Assembly: GCA_015059185.1 (NCBI GenBank)
Contig: SVAY01000011.1
Span: 1 to 50,303, forward strand
DNA: 50,303 bases
Reading direction: 5' to 3'
From: Erysipelotrichaceae bacterium
Lineage (GTDB): Bacteria; Bacillota_I; Bacilli_A; RFN20; CAG-826
In this document: piece after piece, positions 1-7,011 of the stretch
How the letters are laid out: every line of letters starts with the position of its first letter
How positions within the stretch are numbered: the first letter of the stretch is position 1
Program-made: the position numbers and the translations under genes
Notes under the pieces: generated by a model
The model's input: only the letters and a program-made list of their open reading frames with translations
Databases searched by the model: none
What the model was told of the DNA's origin: nothing

Positions 1-77
1 TCCTAGATTTTAATGGCATTTATAGCGATTTTATCGCTTCCTTCATCAACTCCTTTCAAAAAACGGGGAACTCAAAA
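1..77. repeat. Terminal inverted repeat, left copy
   Basis: The first 77 bases are the exact reverse complement of 50227-50303, and identity stops at base 78. Inside is a hairpin (AGCGAT, 3-nt loop, ATCGCT at 24-38). Read outward (minus strand) the repeat has an AAAGGAG Shine-Dalgarno-like motif and a possible start codon near its outer edge, so it could be the 5' flank of a repeated gene or insertion sequence that continues outside the contig. The length of exactly 77 equals a common assembler k-mer size, so the true repeat may be longer. Confidence 0.95.
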
Positions 78-88
78 GTTTTAACGTC

Positions 89-116
89 TTGTCTTTGACG
101 GGTGATTTGATATAAT
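89..116 (+). promoter_or_regulatory. Promoter of the antisense (antitoxin) RNA
   Basis: A -35 box TTGTCT (89-94), a 16-nt spacer and a consensus -10 TATAAT (111-116) preceded by TGA, an extended -10. It would start a short plus-strand transcript near 122. Confidence 0.7.
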
Positions 117-121
117 TTAGC

Positions 122-181
122 TATAAAGAAGGAAGCCCCCAAGACCACAAATAGCTAGATCGGCCAACGGCTTCTTTTTTA
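122..181 (+). ncRNA. Putative antisense antitoxin RNA (type I)
   Basis: A transcript of about 60 nt is predicted from the promoter at 89-116 to a terminator (GAAGCC at 132-137 pairing with GGCTTC at 169-174, then a T run to 181). It is antisense to the 3' end of the toxin-like gene on the other strand. Its segment 128-148 has nearly the same sequence as the 5' leader of that toxin mRNA (reverse complement of 292-314), so it could compete with the mRNA's own 5'-3' pairing. The layout matches convergent type I systems such as par/fst or txpA/ratA. No expression evidence is available from sequence. Confidence 0.6.
132..181. terminator. Bidirectional terminator of the toxin and antitoxin RNAs
   Basis: The GAAGCC/GGCTTC stem has a T run on the plus strand (175-181) and a T-rich stretch on the minus strand beyond 131. 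It can therefore end both the short plus-strand RNA and the minus-strand toxin mRNA. Confidence 0.6.
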
Positions 182-256
182 TCTAACGAATAGCACCATT
201 AGACAAATAAGTAAGCATAGAACAATATATGAGAGCACGGTCTCTAATTGTTCCAT
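179..256 (-). CDS. Small hydrophobic type I toxin-like peptide (25 aa)
   Basis: ATG at 256 and TAA at 179-181 encode a 25-residue peptide with a short polar start (MEQLET), one hydrophobic segment rich in Leu, Ile, Val and Cys (residues about 7-24) and a terminal Arg. The ribosome-binding site AAAGGGGGTGAT lies just upstream and is nearly a full match to the 16S anti-Shine-Dalgarno. Holin-like and Fst/TxpA type toxins typically combine a tiny membrane peptide, a very strong ribosome-binding site and an antisense RNA over the 3' end. The mRNA leader (292-314) is complementary to its own 3' end (128-148), which would keep the full-length message folded. An ECF-like promoter element lies upstream at 358-407. 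Toxicity is inferred, and the family assignment rests on architecture. Confidence 0.6.
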   Translation of the reverse strand: MEQLETVLSYIVLCLLICLMVLFVR

Positions 257-342
257 GGATATCACCCCCTTTCACCGTGGTTACGTTGACCGTGGTCCAG
301 GGAGCCTTCCTTCCGAGTGTTAAAGTCTTTGCTTTGACTATA

Positions 343-360
343 AGGGCAGTTTTTGCCCCT
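343..360 (-). other. 5' hairpin of the toxin-like mRNA
   Basis: An AGGGCA/TGCCCCT inverted repeat just downstream of the predicted transcription start. Stable 5' hairpins are common on type I toxin mRNAs. It lacks a convincing T run, so I do not read it as a terminator. Confidence 0.4.
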
Positions 361-407
361 ATATATTCTTTTCAGGACTGATAAAAATGCAAAAATGTTG
401 AAAAAAT
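358..407 (-). promoter_or_regulatory. ECF-like promoter element, copy 1
   Basis: This 50-bp block aligns without gaps to 27330-27379 with 42 identities. Read on the minus strand it has TCAAC followed by a T tract, then GTCCTGA 18 nt after the AAC, then AAGAATATATAGG. The AAC-N18-GTC(C/T)T(A/G)A arrangement resembles ECF-sigma promoters (-35 GGAAC, -10 GTC). It would drive the toxin-like peptide gene. The sigma class is an inference. Confidence 0.55.
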
Positions 408-432
408 CTGAAAAAAATTCAAACAATAAAAA

Positions 433-459
433 AACACTAGTAAACTAGTGTTCATTTTT
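433..459 (-). terminator. Terminator of the exchanger operon
   Basis: A perfect stem AACACTAG (433-440) / CTAGTGTT (445-452) with a 4-nt loop, followed on the minus strand by a T run (complement of 425-432). It lies directly after the exchanger gene. The plus strand also has T residues after the stem, so it may work both ways. Confidence 0.85.
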
Positions 460-481
460 TAATATTTGTAACAATTACTTA

Positions 482-1540
482 TTAGCCAACAATGAATGGC
501 GCAAAACTGATTCCAAGATCAATATTACTTAAAATCAAGAAAGCGATGTAATTAGCGGCGATTAATCCGCCAGTCACATAAAAGTATATTCTCTCACCAA
601 TTGAGCCTTTAAGCACCACAAAACGCTTAACTAATAATGAAATAAGTAAGAGTATTCCGCTTCCTACACCAAATACCATGAGTAAGAAGGCACTTTGATC
701 TGCAGCAAATGTTCTAGTGACACAGTTCCAACTAAATAAATCAGCAAGACTCATAATACAGAAATTAAATGAAATAGAACCGATGATGTTTCCATAAGCC
801 GCATTGATATTACCTCTCTTAGAGAGATTGATGGTCGCAGTTAATTCTGGTAAAGAAGTTGCAACACCTAAGAATAAAGCACCACCAAATGTTGAACCAA
901 AACCATATACATCAACAACCCATTGGGTTAAATAGGTGATACCAATTGAGGCTCCGATTAACGCTAAAGCAAAAATAATAAATAAAACCACTATTTGTTT
1001 AACGCTTAATTTATCAAATTTAGTTGGGTTTTCTTCCCCTTCATCTTCTTTAGCATCTTCCTCTTTAGGAGTCTTCCAAATGTTAATGGCGTATAAAACA
1101 ACAATGAGTATGCTCATTGGGTTAAACCAACCCCAAAGAATATTATTAAAGTTAAAGACGAAGCTAGCAATTATAACGGTTGTATATAATAAACCAATAA
1201 TTAACATTGTAAATAAATGCACTTTATCAACTTTCTTATCTACTAACTTTTTAAAGAAGAATAAATAGATAATGGAGAAAAGCACCATATTAAATAAGTT
1301 ACTTCCTAAGATATTACCCATGACTAAACTATTGTTATTAACTAAAACTGTCGCGGTAAACGATGTAAATAATTCTGGTAAAGATGTTGTTGCTGCTAAA
1401 AGGATTCCTCCTAAAAGCGCTCCAGAAAGATTAGTCTTCTTATCAAGTAAATCAACAAACGTTGATAATCTAATTGAAAGCCAAACAACAATGGTTGCTA
1501 CGACTAAATAAGAAATAAGAGAAATTGGATATTGCCACAT
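482..1540 (-). CDS. Na+/Ca2+ exchanger-family cation antiporter
   Basis: A 352-residue membrane protein of the CaCA superfamily. Both alpha repeats are clear: residues 44-84 (TTSLPELFTS, then GNILGSNLFN) and 219-259 (ATSLPELTAT, then GNIIGSISFN). An acidic loop (about 158-171) separates the halves. Such proteins exchange cations across the cytoplasmic membrane. It is the last gene of xerD-deoB-exchanger, 2 nt after deoB, with an AAGGAGG site inside the end of deoB. Because the operon starts behind a probable manganese riboswitch, Mn2+ export is plausible; CaCA proteins have been reported in yybP-ykoY regulons. Ion specificity cannot be read from the sequence. Confidence 0.93.
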   Translation of the reverse strand: MWQYPISLISYLVVATIVVWLSIRLSTFVDLLDKKTNLSGALLGGILLAATTSLPELFTSFTATVLVNNNSLVMGNILGSNLFNMVLFSIIYLFFFKKLVDKKVDKVHLFTMLIIGLLYTTVIIASFVFNFNNILWGWFNPMSILIVVLYAINIWKTPKEEDAKEDEGEENPTKFDKLSVKQIVVLFIIFALALIGASIGITYLTQWVVDVYGFGSTFGGALFLGVATSLPELTATINLSKRGNINAAYGNIIGSISFNFCIMSLADLFSWNCVTRTFAADQSAFLLMVFGVGSGILLLISLLVKRFVVLKGSIGERIYFYVTGGLIAANYIAFLILSNIDLGISFAPFIVG

Positions 1541-1542
1541 AA

Positions 1543-2733
1543 TTATTCATTAACCTCCTTGATAACATCTCCAATTAAATATTTTGGTTTACATAATCTA
1601 AAGTTATTTAATATTGTCGCTCCGATATCTGCGAAGCTGTTTCTTGTTTCTAGATGACATCCATTATTTATTGATTTTGAATAAATAAGTAACGGCACAT
1701 ATTCTCTAGTATGATCTGTCCCATGCCATGTTGGATCATTTCCATGGTCCGCAGTGACCATTAATAAATCAGAATCATCTAATAAATTAATGAGTTTTCC
1801 GAGTTCTTGATCGAATGTTTCTAAGGCTTTTTTATAGCCCATAACATCACGTCGATGTCCAAACTCACTATCAAAGTCTACTAGATTCACAAAACATAAT
1901 CCATTGAATTTATCATTTCCAATGATATTCATGGTTTTTTGCATGCCGTCAGAGTTAGAAATGGTCTTTACTGTTTTAGTCACCCCTGATCCAAAAAAGA
2001 TGTCATTAATCTTTCCGACACATGATACTTCATAATAATGATCTTTTAATATGTTCATCACTGTATCGTAAGGTGGTTTAACAGCATAATCATGTCTATT
2101 AGGTGTTCTTTTAAACGTTTCAGGCATATTTCCTAGATATGGACGCGCAATGACACGTCCCACATTCCATTCAGGTTTCATACATATTTTTCTTGCGATT
2201 TCACAGCAACGATATAATTCATTTAAACCGGTAACTTCTTCATGAGCGGCAATTTGAAGAACAGAATCGCTTGATGTATAAACAATTAAAGAATTGTCTC
2301 TCATTTGCTCTTCGCCTAATTCTTTTAATATCTCAGTGCCGCTTGCAGCTTTATTACCAATCACTTTATGGCCAGTTTCTTTTTCAAGTTCATCGATTAA
2401 TTCTTTTGGAAAACCAGTCTCGGTAAAAGTAAGAAATGGGTTAGAAGTTTTTATTCCCATCATCTCCCAGTGACCGGTCATTGTATCTTTCCCGTTACTA
2501 GCTTCAAATAATTTCATAGCAAAGCTATGATGGTGATCAACCTTTGTAGTCCCTTTAATATCTTCTAAATCACCAATACCAAGTTTATTAAGATTAGGAA
2601 TAAATAAACCATTCTCTTGTTCAGCAATATGCTTTAAAGTGTTCGCTCCTTCATCATTAAAAGATTTAGAAATTGGATCATAGCCAATCCCAACGGAATC
2701 CATGACAATAACAAATATTCTTTTATAATTCAT
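1543..2733 (-). CDS. deoB: Phosphopentomutase
   Basis: DeoB interconverts ribose-1- or deoxyribose-1-phosphate and the 5-phosphates in nucleoside salvage. The 396-residue length is normal. Alkaline-phosphatase-superfamily metal motifs are present: VMDSVGIG near the N terminus, DTMTGHWEMMG around residue 85, and TADHGNDPTWHGTDHTRE near residue 335. The family needs two Mn2+ ions, which fits the probable Mn riboswitch at the head of the operon. The ATG overlaps the xerD stop as TAATG, so translation is coupled. The pair xerD-deoB is also adjacent in Bacillus. Confidence 0.97.
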   Translation of the reverse strand: MNYKRIFVIVMDSVGIGYDPISKSFNDEGANTLKHIAEQENGLFIPNLNKLGIGDLEDIKGTTKVDHHHSFAMKLFEASNGKDTMTGHWEMMGIKTSNPFLTFTETGFPKELIDELEKETGHKVIGNKAASGTEILKELGEEQMRDNSLIVYTSSDSVLQIAAHEEVTGLNELYRCCEIARKICMKPEWNVGRVIARPYLGNMPETFKRTPNRHDYAVKPPYDTVMNILKDHYYEVSCVGKINDIFFGSGVTKTVKTISNSDGMQKTMNIIGNDKFNGLCFVNLVDFDSEFGHRRDVMGYKKALETFDQELGKLINLLDDSDLLMVTADHGNDPTWHGTDHTREYVPLLIYSKSINNGCHLETRNSFADIGATILNNFRLCKPKYLIGDVIKEVNE

Positions 2734-3620
2734 TATTTATTCCCTTTCATATAGGTATCATAGGCATTTAATATGCGTTTGGTGGATATGTGAGTATAGA
2801 TTTCTGTCGTTGCAATATTAGTGTGACCAAGTAATTCCTGTACCACTCTTAAGTCCGCTTTATTTTCTAATAAGTGAGTCGCAAAACAGTGACGTAACGT
2901 ATGAGGTGAGATTGAAGCTGTAATACCTGCTTTCGCCGCATACTTCTTGATTGATTTAAAGAAATATTGTCTGGATAATTGTTTACCATATTTATTTAAA
3001 AATAAATATTTCTTATCAACAATATGCTTCATTCCTTTTCTTACTTCTTCGATATATTTAACGATATACTCTTTTGCAAAATCTCCTAAAGGTACCTTTC
3101 TTTCCTTTGCCCCTTTACCATGGACAATAATAATTCCTGCATTAAGATTAATATTGCTCATTTCTAGATTAAGTAATTCCGAAACACGTAAGCCACTCGC
3201 ATACATTGTTTCTAACATCGCTTTATCTCTTATGCCGTCCTTAGTATCTAAATCAGGTGCGTTTAATAATTCTTCTACTTCTTCAATAGATAAACATGTA
3301 GGAAGATGATCTGGACGCTTAATCGCTTCCATTTCTGGTACTTCTTCATGAATGATATTTTCTTCGTTAAGAAATGAATAAAAGCTTTTTAATGATGATA
3401 ATCTTCTTAAACAAGTTGATATTGATAATCCGCTTGCGAGTTCATGACGGAAAAAATCAAGTACATCAGTCCCATATAAATCACTTGTATCTCTTTTAGA
3501 TGGATAATAAAGAAAAAACATCTTTAAATCATCTTGATAGTTTTTAAGAGTTAAAGGCTGTAAACCTTTTTCAACAAGAATATATTGGGAATAATTTTCT
3601 AGCGCGTCATTAATGTCCAT
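2733..3620 (-). CDS. xerD: Tyrosine recombinase XerD
   Basis: XerD-type site-specific recombinase that resolves chromosome dimers at dif. The protein has 295 residues, the usual length, with an N-terminal SAM-like core-binding domain (about 1-90) and a catalytic domain. All catalytic residues are visible: R145 (ASGLRVSELL), K169 (HGKGAKERK), H240 and R243 (HTLRHCFATH), H266 (LGHTN) and Y275 (EIYTHI). The ATG at 3620 has no Shine-Dalgarno site, and a TATAAT box ends 7 nt before it, so a leaderless transcript is likely in addition to the riboswitch-led one. A TAA in frame just upstream excludes a longer protein. XerD rather than XerC is chosen from its place next to deoB. Confidence 0.95.
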   Translation of the reverse strand: MDINDALENYSQYILVEKGLQPLTLKNYQDDLKMFFLYYPSKRDTSDLYGTDVLDFFRHELASGLSISTCLRRLSSLKSFYSFLNEENIIHEEVPEMEAIKRPDHLPTCLSIEEVEELLNAPDLDTKDGIRDKAMLETMYASGLRVSELLNLEMSNINLNAGIIIVHGKGAKERKVPLGDFAKEYIVKYIEEVRKGMKHIVDKKYLFLNKYGKQLSRQYFFKSIKKYAAKAGITASISPHTLRHCFATHLLENKADLRVVQELLGHTNIATTEIYTHISTKRILNAYDTYMKGNK

Positions 3621-3627
3621 ATTACGT

Positions 3628-3656
3628 ATTATAAATTAGATTAAATATTATGTTAA
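3628..3656 (-). promoter_or_regulatory. Internal promoter at xerD, apparently leaderless
   Basis: TTAACA (3651-3656), a 17-nt spacer and TATAAT (3628-3633), with 7 nt between the -10 box and the xerD ATG. The start site would fall on or next to the ATG. This could give riboswitch-independent expression of xerD. Confidence 0.55.
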
Positions 3657-3700
3657 CCAATGCTTAATATTTTTAATACTAATTGTTACCTCCCTTCCAA

Positions 3701-3727
3701 AATAAAAAGCACAATTTAAATGTGCTT
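3701..3727 (-). terminator. Riboswitch-controlled terminator
   Basis: AAGCACA (minus-strand copy of 3721-3727) pairs with TGTGCTT (3708-3714), then TTTATTTT. The 5' arm shares bases with the 3' strand of the aptamer P1 helix (3723-3730), so the aptamer and the terminator exclude each other. Ligand-stabilised P1 would mean read-through. Confidence 0.75.
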
Positions 3728-3809
3728 AAGTCTTGAAATTTATTTGTACCCCGGGATAAACCGTGCTGACGAGATAACAAACCTAATAAGGACTCTACTC
3801 CCTTAAGCA
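3723..3809 (-). ncRNA. yybP-ykoY (manganese) riboswitch aptamer
   Basis: On the minus strand an 8-bp P1 helix forms between TGCTTAAG (3809-3802) and CTTAAGCA (3730-3723). Within it are the blocks AAGGGAGTAG after P1, CTCGTCAGCACGG in the middle and CAAGACTT before the P1 return strand. These match the conserved elements I recall from the Lactococcus yoaB manganese riboswitch (AAGGGGAGUAG, GUCGUCA, CAAGACC). The overlap with the following terminator implies an ON switch. Identification is by motif recall; a covariance-model search would settle it. Confidence 0.68.
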
Positions 3810-3815
3810 GTTAAT

Positions 3816-3843
3816 ATTGTACCACTATAATAATTAATGGCAA
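3816..3843 (-). promoter_or_regulatory. Promoter of the riboswitch-xerD-deoB-exchanger operon
   Basis: TTGCCA (3838-3843), a 16-nt spacer and TACAAT (3816-3821), preceded by TGG as an extended -10. The transcript would begin a few bases before the P1 helix. Confidence 0.7.
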
Positions 3844-3851
3844 CTTTTACT

Positions 3852-5690
3852 TTATAAATTTATGATATCTTTAACCAATAAATGATATCTATTTCTTTGT
3901 TCTTTAATCGTTCCTTGTTTAACGAATACATCAGGAACAGCCTTAGAAATAACTTCACCTTTATAACCATGATTAATTAAATAGTTAGAAACAATCTCGG
4001 TTAAGCCTTTAACAGTTGAATAAGGATCATAAATAATGACCTTCTTAAAAGACATAACATCTTTAAGCGCCTCTTCATCGAGAGGTTTAATATATAAAGC
4101 ATTATATAAAGAAGCATCAATCTTATTATCTAATAAAGCATTCTTTAATTCATGAATAATTGGGCCTAAAGAAATAATAACTTTATCTTTCCCATCAAGC
4201 ACTTTTCTCCATTTACCATATTCTAAAGAATATGTATCAGTAGATTTTAATATAGTTTCACGTGGAAAACGGATAACAAATGGTCCATGATGAAGGAAAG
4301 ATTCATTAAATAATAATGAGGCTTCATGGGTGTTACTTGGCATCGTTATGGTGACATTAGGAATGCTTGAAAGATATGCTTCATCATATAGACCTTGATG
4401 GGTTTCTCCATCTAATCCAACTAAACCTGCACGATCCACTAAAATGGTGGCGTCAAGATTCATACGGGCTAAATCGTGAGATAACTCATCATATGCTCTT
4501 TGAAGGAATGTAGAATAAATACAAATTACAGGATGTAAGCCACTAGTAGATAAGCCGCTAGCAAATACAAGCGCGTGTTCTTCAGCAATTCCTACATCAA
4601 ACATACGATCAGGGAACTGTTTAAATAAAGAAGTAATACCACTACCATACCCTGTTCCTGGAGTAATGGTCACTGTTGAAGCATCATTATTCATTCTTTT
4701 TGCAATTAAGCTAGAGAAATATTCACTCCAAGAAATGTTACTTGCGTTATAAAATTCCCCAGTTTCTTTATTAAAACTAGGAACGCCATGCCATTTTCCT
4801 TCTTTATCTTCTTCTGCATATTTATAGCCCTTACCTTTAATGGTCTTTAAAACAATAAGGGTAGATTTATCATTTTTACGTGCTTGGATAAATGCCTTCT
4901 CCATCGCTTTAATATCATGTCCATCAATTGGACCAACCATCGAGAAACCAAGTGAATCAAGCATTGTCGTTTTCATCATCACTTTTTTAGTCCAGTTTTT
5001 AAATCTACATACTGAACGATAAATCGCTCGAGTAAAGCGAGTATGAGACATCATACGAGTAAATAAATGTTTACTCCTACGATAAAAATCACTGACAGAG
5101 ATGTTTCTTAAAACGTGAGAGAATCCTCCAACAGCCTTAGAAATTGACATATCATTATCGTTTAAAACGATAATATATTTATGATTATTCAGTCCTTGAG
5201 TATTATTAATTGCTTCTAAACTTAAGCCGTTAGTAATACTTGAATCACCGATAAAAGAGATTACTTGATAATGTTCGTGCTTTAAGTCTCTTGCTACCGC
5301 CATACCTAAAGCGGCAGATACACTCGTTGAAGAGTGACCAGCTTCATAATGGTCATAAGGTGATTCCTCTTTCTTTTGGAAACCACTTATCCCGTTAGCG
5401 AGTCTAATCGTTCTAATATCTCGGCCCGTTAATAATTTATAGGTATAACATTGATGACCAACATCAAAGATAATTTTATCTTTAGAAAAATCAAAGACAC
5501 GACATAAAGCGATGGTTGCATCAACCACTCCTAAGTTACTTGAAAGATGTCCACCGTTTTTAGAAGTAATATCCACAAGGAAAGAAGCGATATCGCCAGA
5601 AAGGACATCGAGTTCCTTATAGGATAAGTCTTTTAAAAACTTTGGATCCTTAATTGATAATAAGTCAACGTGCTTAACTTCTTTTTTCAT
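3852..5690 (-). CDS. dxs: 1-deoxy-D-xylulose-5-phosphate synthase
   Basis: Thiamine-diphosphate enzyme that condenses pyruvate and glyceraldehyde-3-phosphate, the entry step of the MEP isoprenoid pathway. The 612 residues contain the usual order: N-terminal SSNLGVVD and FDVGHQCYTYKLLTGR, the cofactor motif GDSSITNGLSLEAINN with LNDNDMSI, then the pyrimidine domain with DVGIAEEHALVFASG (catalytic Glu) and DGETHQGLYDEAYL. It is the last gene of the relA-to-dxs operon and overlaps the xseB stop as TAATG. In Bacillus ispA lies between xseB and dxs; here it is missing. Confidence 0.97.
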   Translation of the reverse strand: MKKEVKHVDLLSIKDPKFLKDLSYKELDVLSGDIASFLVDITSKNGGHLSSNLGVVDATIALCRVFDFSKDKIIFDVGHQCYTYKLLTGRDIRTIRLANGISGFQKKEESPYDHYEAGHSSTSVSAALGMAVARDLKHEHYQVISFIGDSSITNGLSLEAINNTQGLNNHKYIIVLNDNDMSISKAVGGFSHVLRNISVSDFYRRSKHLFTRMMSHTRFTRAIYRSVCRFKNWTKKVMMKTTMLDSLGFSMVGPIDGHDIKAMEKAFIQARKNDKSTLIVLKTIKGKGYKYAEEDKEGKWHGVPSFNKETGEFYNASNISWSEYFSSLIAKRMNNDASTVTITPGTGYGSGITSLFKQFPDRMFDVGIAEEHALVFASGLSTSGLHPVICIYSTFLQRAYDELSHDLARMNLDATILVDRAGLVGLDGETHQGLYDEAYLSSIPNVTITMPSNTHEASLLFNESFLHHGPFVIRFPRETILKSTDTYSLEYGKWRKVLDGKDKVIISLGPIIHELKNALLDNKIDASLYNALYIKPLDEEALKDVMSFKKVIIYDPYSTVKGLTEIVSNYLINHGYKGEVISKAVPDVFVKQGTIKEQRNRYHLLVKDIINL

Positions 5691-5881
5691 TATTTTACTT
5701 CTATGACTGCTTCTACTTTCTTTTCCGCTTCTTTAAGCGCTTCTTCAAGTTTCTTAGTTATTTTAATACCCTCTTCATATAAAGCGATGGATTCATCTAA
5801 AGAGATGGTTTTATTCTCCATCTTGCTTGAGATTTCTTCTAATCTTTTAAGTTCTTTTTCAAAATCAATTTTATCTTCCAT
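5690..5881 (-). CDS. xseB: Exodeoxyribonuclease VII small subunit
   Basis: A 63-residue helical protein (IDFEKELKRLEEISSKME, then LDESIALYEEGIKITK), the signature of XseB, which binds XseA to form the single-strand exonuclease VII. I start at the ATG at 5881 rather than a TTG 21 bases upstream: it has AGAGG at 9-nt spacing, and the resulting protein begins MEDKIDFEKEL, as is usual for the family. The start lies 11 nt inside the end of xseA, so translation is coupled. Acidic and lysine-rich throughout. Confidence 0.93.
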   Translation of the reverse strand: MEDKIDFEKELKRLEEISSKMENKTISLDESIALYEEGIKITKKLEEALKEAEKKVEAVIEVK

Positions 5882-7010
5882 CGTTTTTGACCTCTTTGAC
5901 AATACTTTTTATGCTTCCATCTTGTAAGGAAGTAATGATGATTTCATTTTCTTTTACTTCTTTTATAGAAGTAATAACATGACCTTTATCGTTTTGTAAT
6001 AAGGAATAACCTCTATTTAATACCGCTTTAGGATTAAGAGCGTTAATCCTTTTTATTTCCCCTTCTAATCGGGTTCGATAATTGTTTAATCTATTAAGAA
6101 GACTATTTTTAAGCCCTTCTTTATAGAAAGCGATATCTTCATTCATTGATGATAATTTATTTTCTAAACTAGATTTCATATCCGTTAGATAATAATCAAG
6201 TTTTTGAATGATTTCCCTTTGATCTATTGTTGCAAGTTCTGCCGCTCCTGTTGGGGTGCTCGCTCTTTTATCAGCAACATAATCGATTAAGGTAGAATCT
6301 ATCTCGTGTCCAACGGCGGCAATAACTGGCATCTTACTAGTTGCTACCGCTCTAACAAGCGCTTCGTCATTAAAGGCGCTTAAATCTTCACTTGCTCCAC
6401 CACCTCGACCAATGATTAAGGTATCAAGCGGATATTCTTGACTCTTTTTAAACGCTTCAAGAAGTTCCTTAGGAGCATTCTCCCCTTGGACACTACTGGG
6501 GAAGAAATAGATATCTGCTAATGGGTAACGACGTAAGATGTTATAAGTTAAATCTTTAATTGCCGCACTTCCTTTAGCAGTGATAATACCGATCGCATGA
6601 GGATAGATATTTATCTTTCTTTTTCTATCTTCATCAAATAAGCCTTCACTCGCTAACTTCTTTTTGAGTTTTTCTAATTCTTCTAAGATAGAGCCTTGGC
6701 CTTTAAGATTCATTTCATAGACGAATAATTGATAATTACCGCGTGGGACATAAGCATCGATTGAAGCGAGCACTATCACTTCATCACCATTCTTAGGTTC
6801 AAAAATGATTTTAGAAGCGTAGTTATTAAACATCACAACATTGATAATTGATTCATTATCTTTGAGTGAGAAATATAAGTGACCAGTCGCAGCCTTTTTA
6901 AAATTACTTATTTCGCCCTTAACATAGATGAATTTTAAGTTTTCATCAGTTGTTAATACATTTTTAATGTATTTATTAATGTCTTGGACAGAATAAATAA
7001 CTCTTTCCAT
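5871..7010 (-). CDS. xseA: Exodeoxyribonuclease VII large subunit
   Basis: Catalytic subunit of exonuclease VII, which degrades single-stranded DNA in repair. The N-terminal OB fold (about 1-100) includes KGEISNFKKAATGHLYFSLK. The nuclease core has GIITAKGSAAIKD, IIGRGGGASEDLSAFNDE and PVIAAVGHEIDSTLIDYVAD. A coiled-coil region follows and the end carries NPKAVLNRGYSLL. At 379 residues it is shorter than many homologs (400-450), mainly in the coiled coil. It sits 1 nt after nusB as TAATATG. Confidence 0.97.
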   Translation of the reverse strand: MERVIYSVQDINKYIKNVLTTDENLKFIYVKGEISNFKKAATGHLYFSLKDNESIINVVMFNNYASKIIFEPKNGDEVIVLASIDAYVPRGNYQLFVYEMNLKGQGSILEELEKLKKKLASEGLFDEDRKRKINIYPHAIGIITAKGSAAIKDLTYNILRRYPLADIYFFPSSVQGENAPKELLEAFKKSQEYPLDTLIIGRGGGASEDLSAFNDEALVRAVATSKMPVIAAVGHEIDSTLIDYVADKRASTPTGAAELATIDQREIIQKLDYYLTDMKSSLENKLSSMNEDIAFYKEGLKNSLLNRLNNYRTRLEGEIKRINALNPKAVLNRGYSLLQNDKGHVITSIKEVKENEIIITSLQDGSIKSIVKEVKNDGR

Positions 7011-7011
7011 A

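Noticed and set aside
936..1511. Plus-strand open frames of 110 and 79 codons
   Set aside because: They are antisense shadows of the exchanger gene, whose transmembrane coding creates long open frames; no ribosome-binding site and no recognisable protein features.
3648..3683. Possible 11-codon leader peptide after the riboswitch terminator, starting at ATT with GGGAGGT upstream
   Set aside because: The ribosome-binding site is good but ATT starts are very rare and the peptide is short and featureless. The site may be left from a lost gene.
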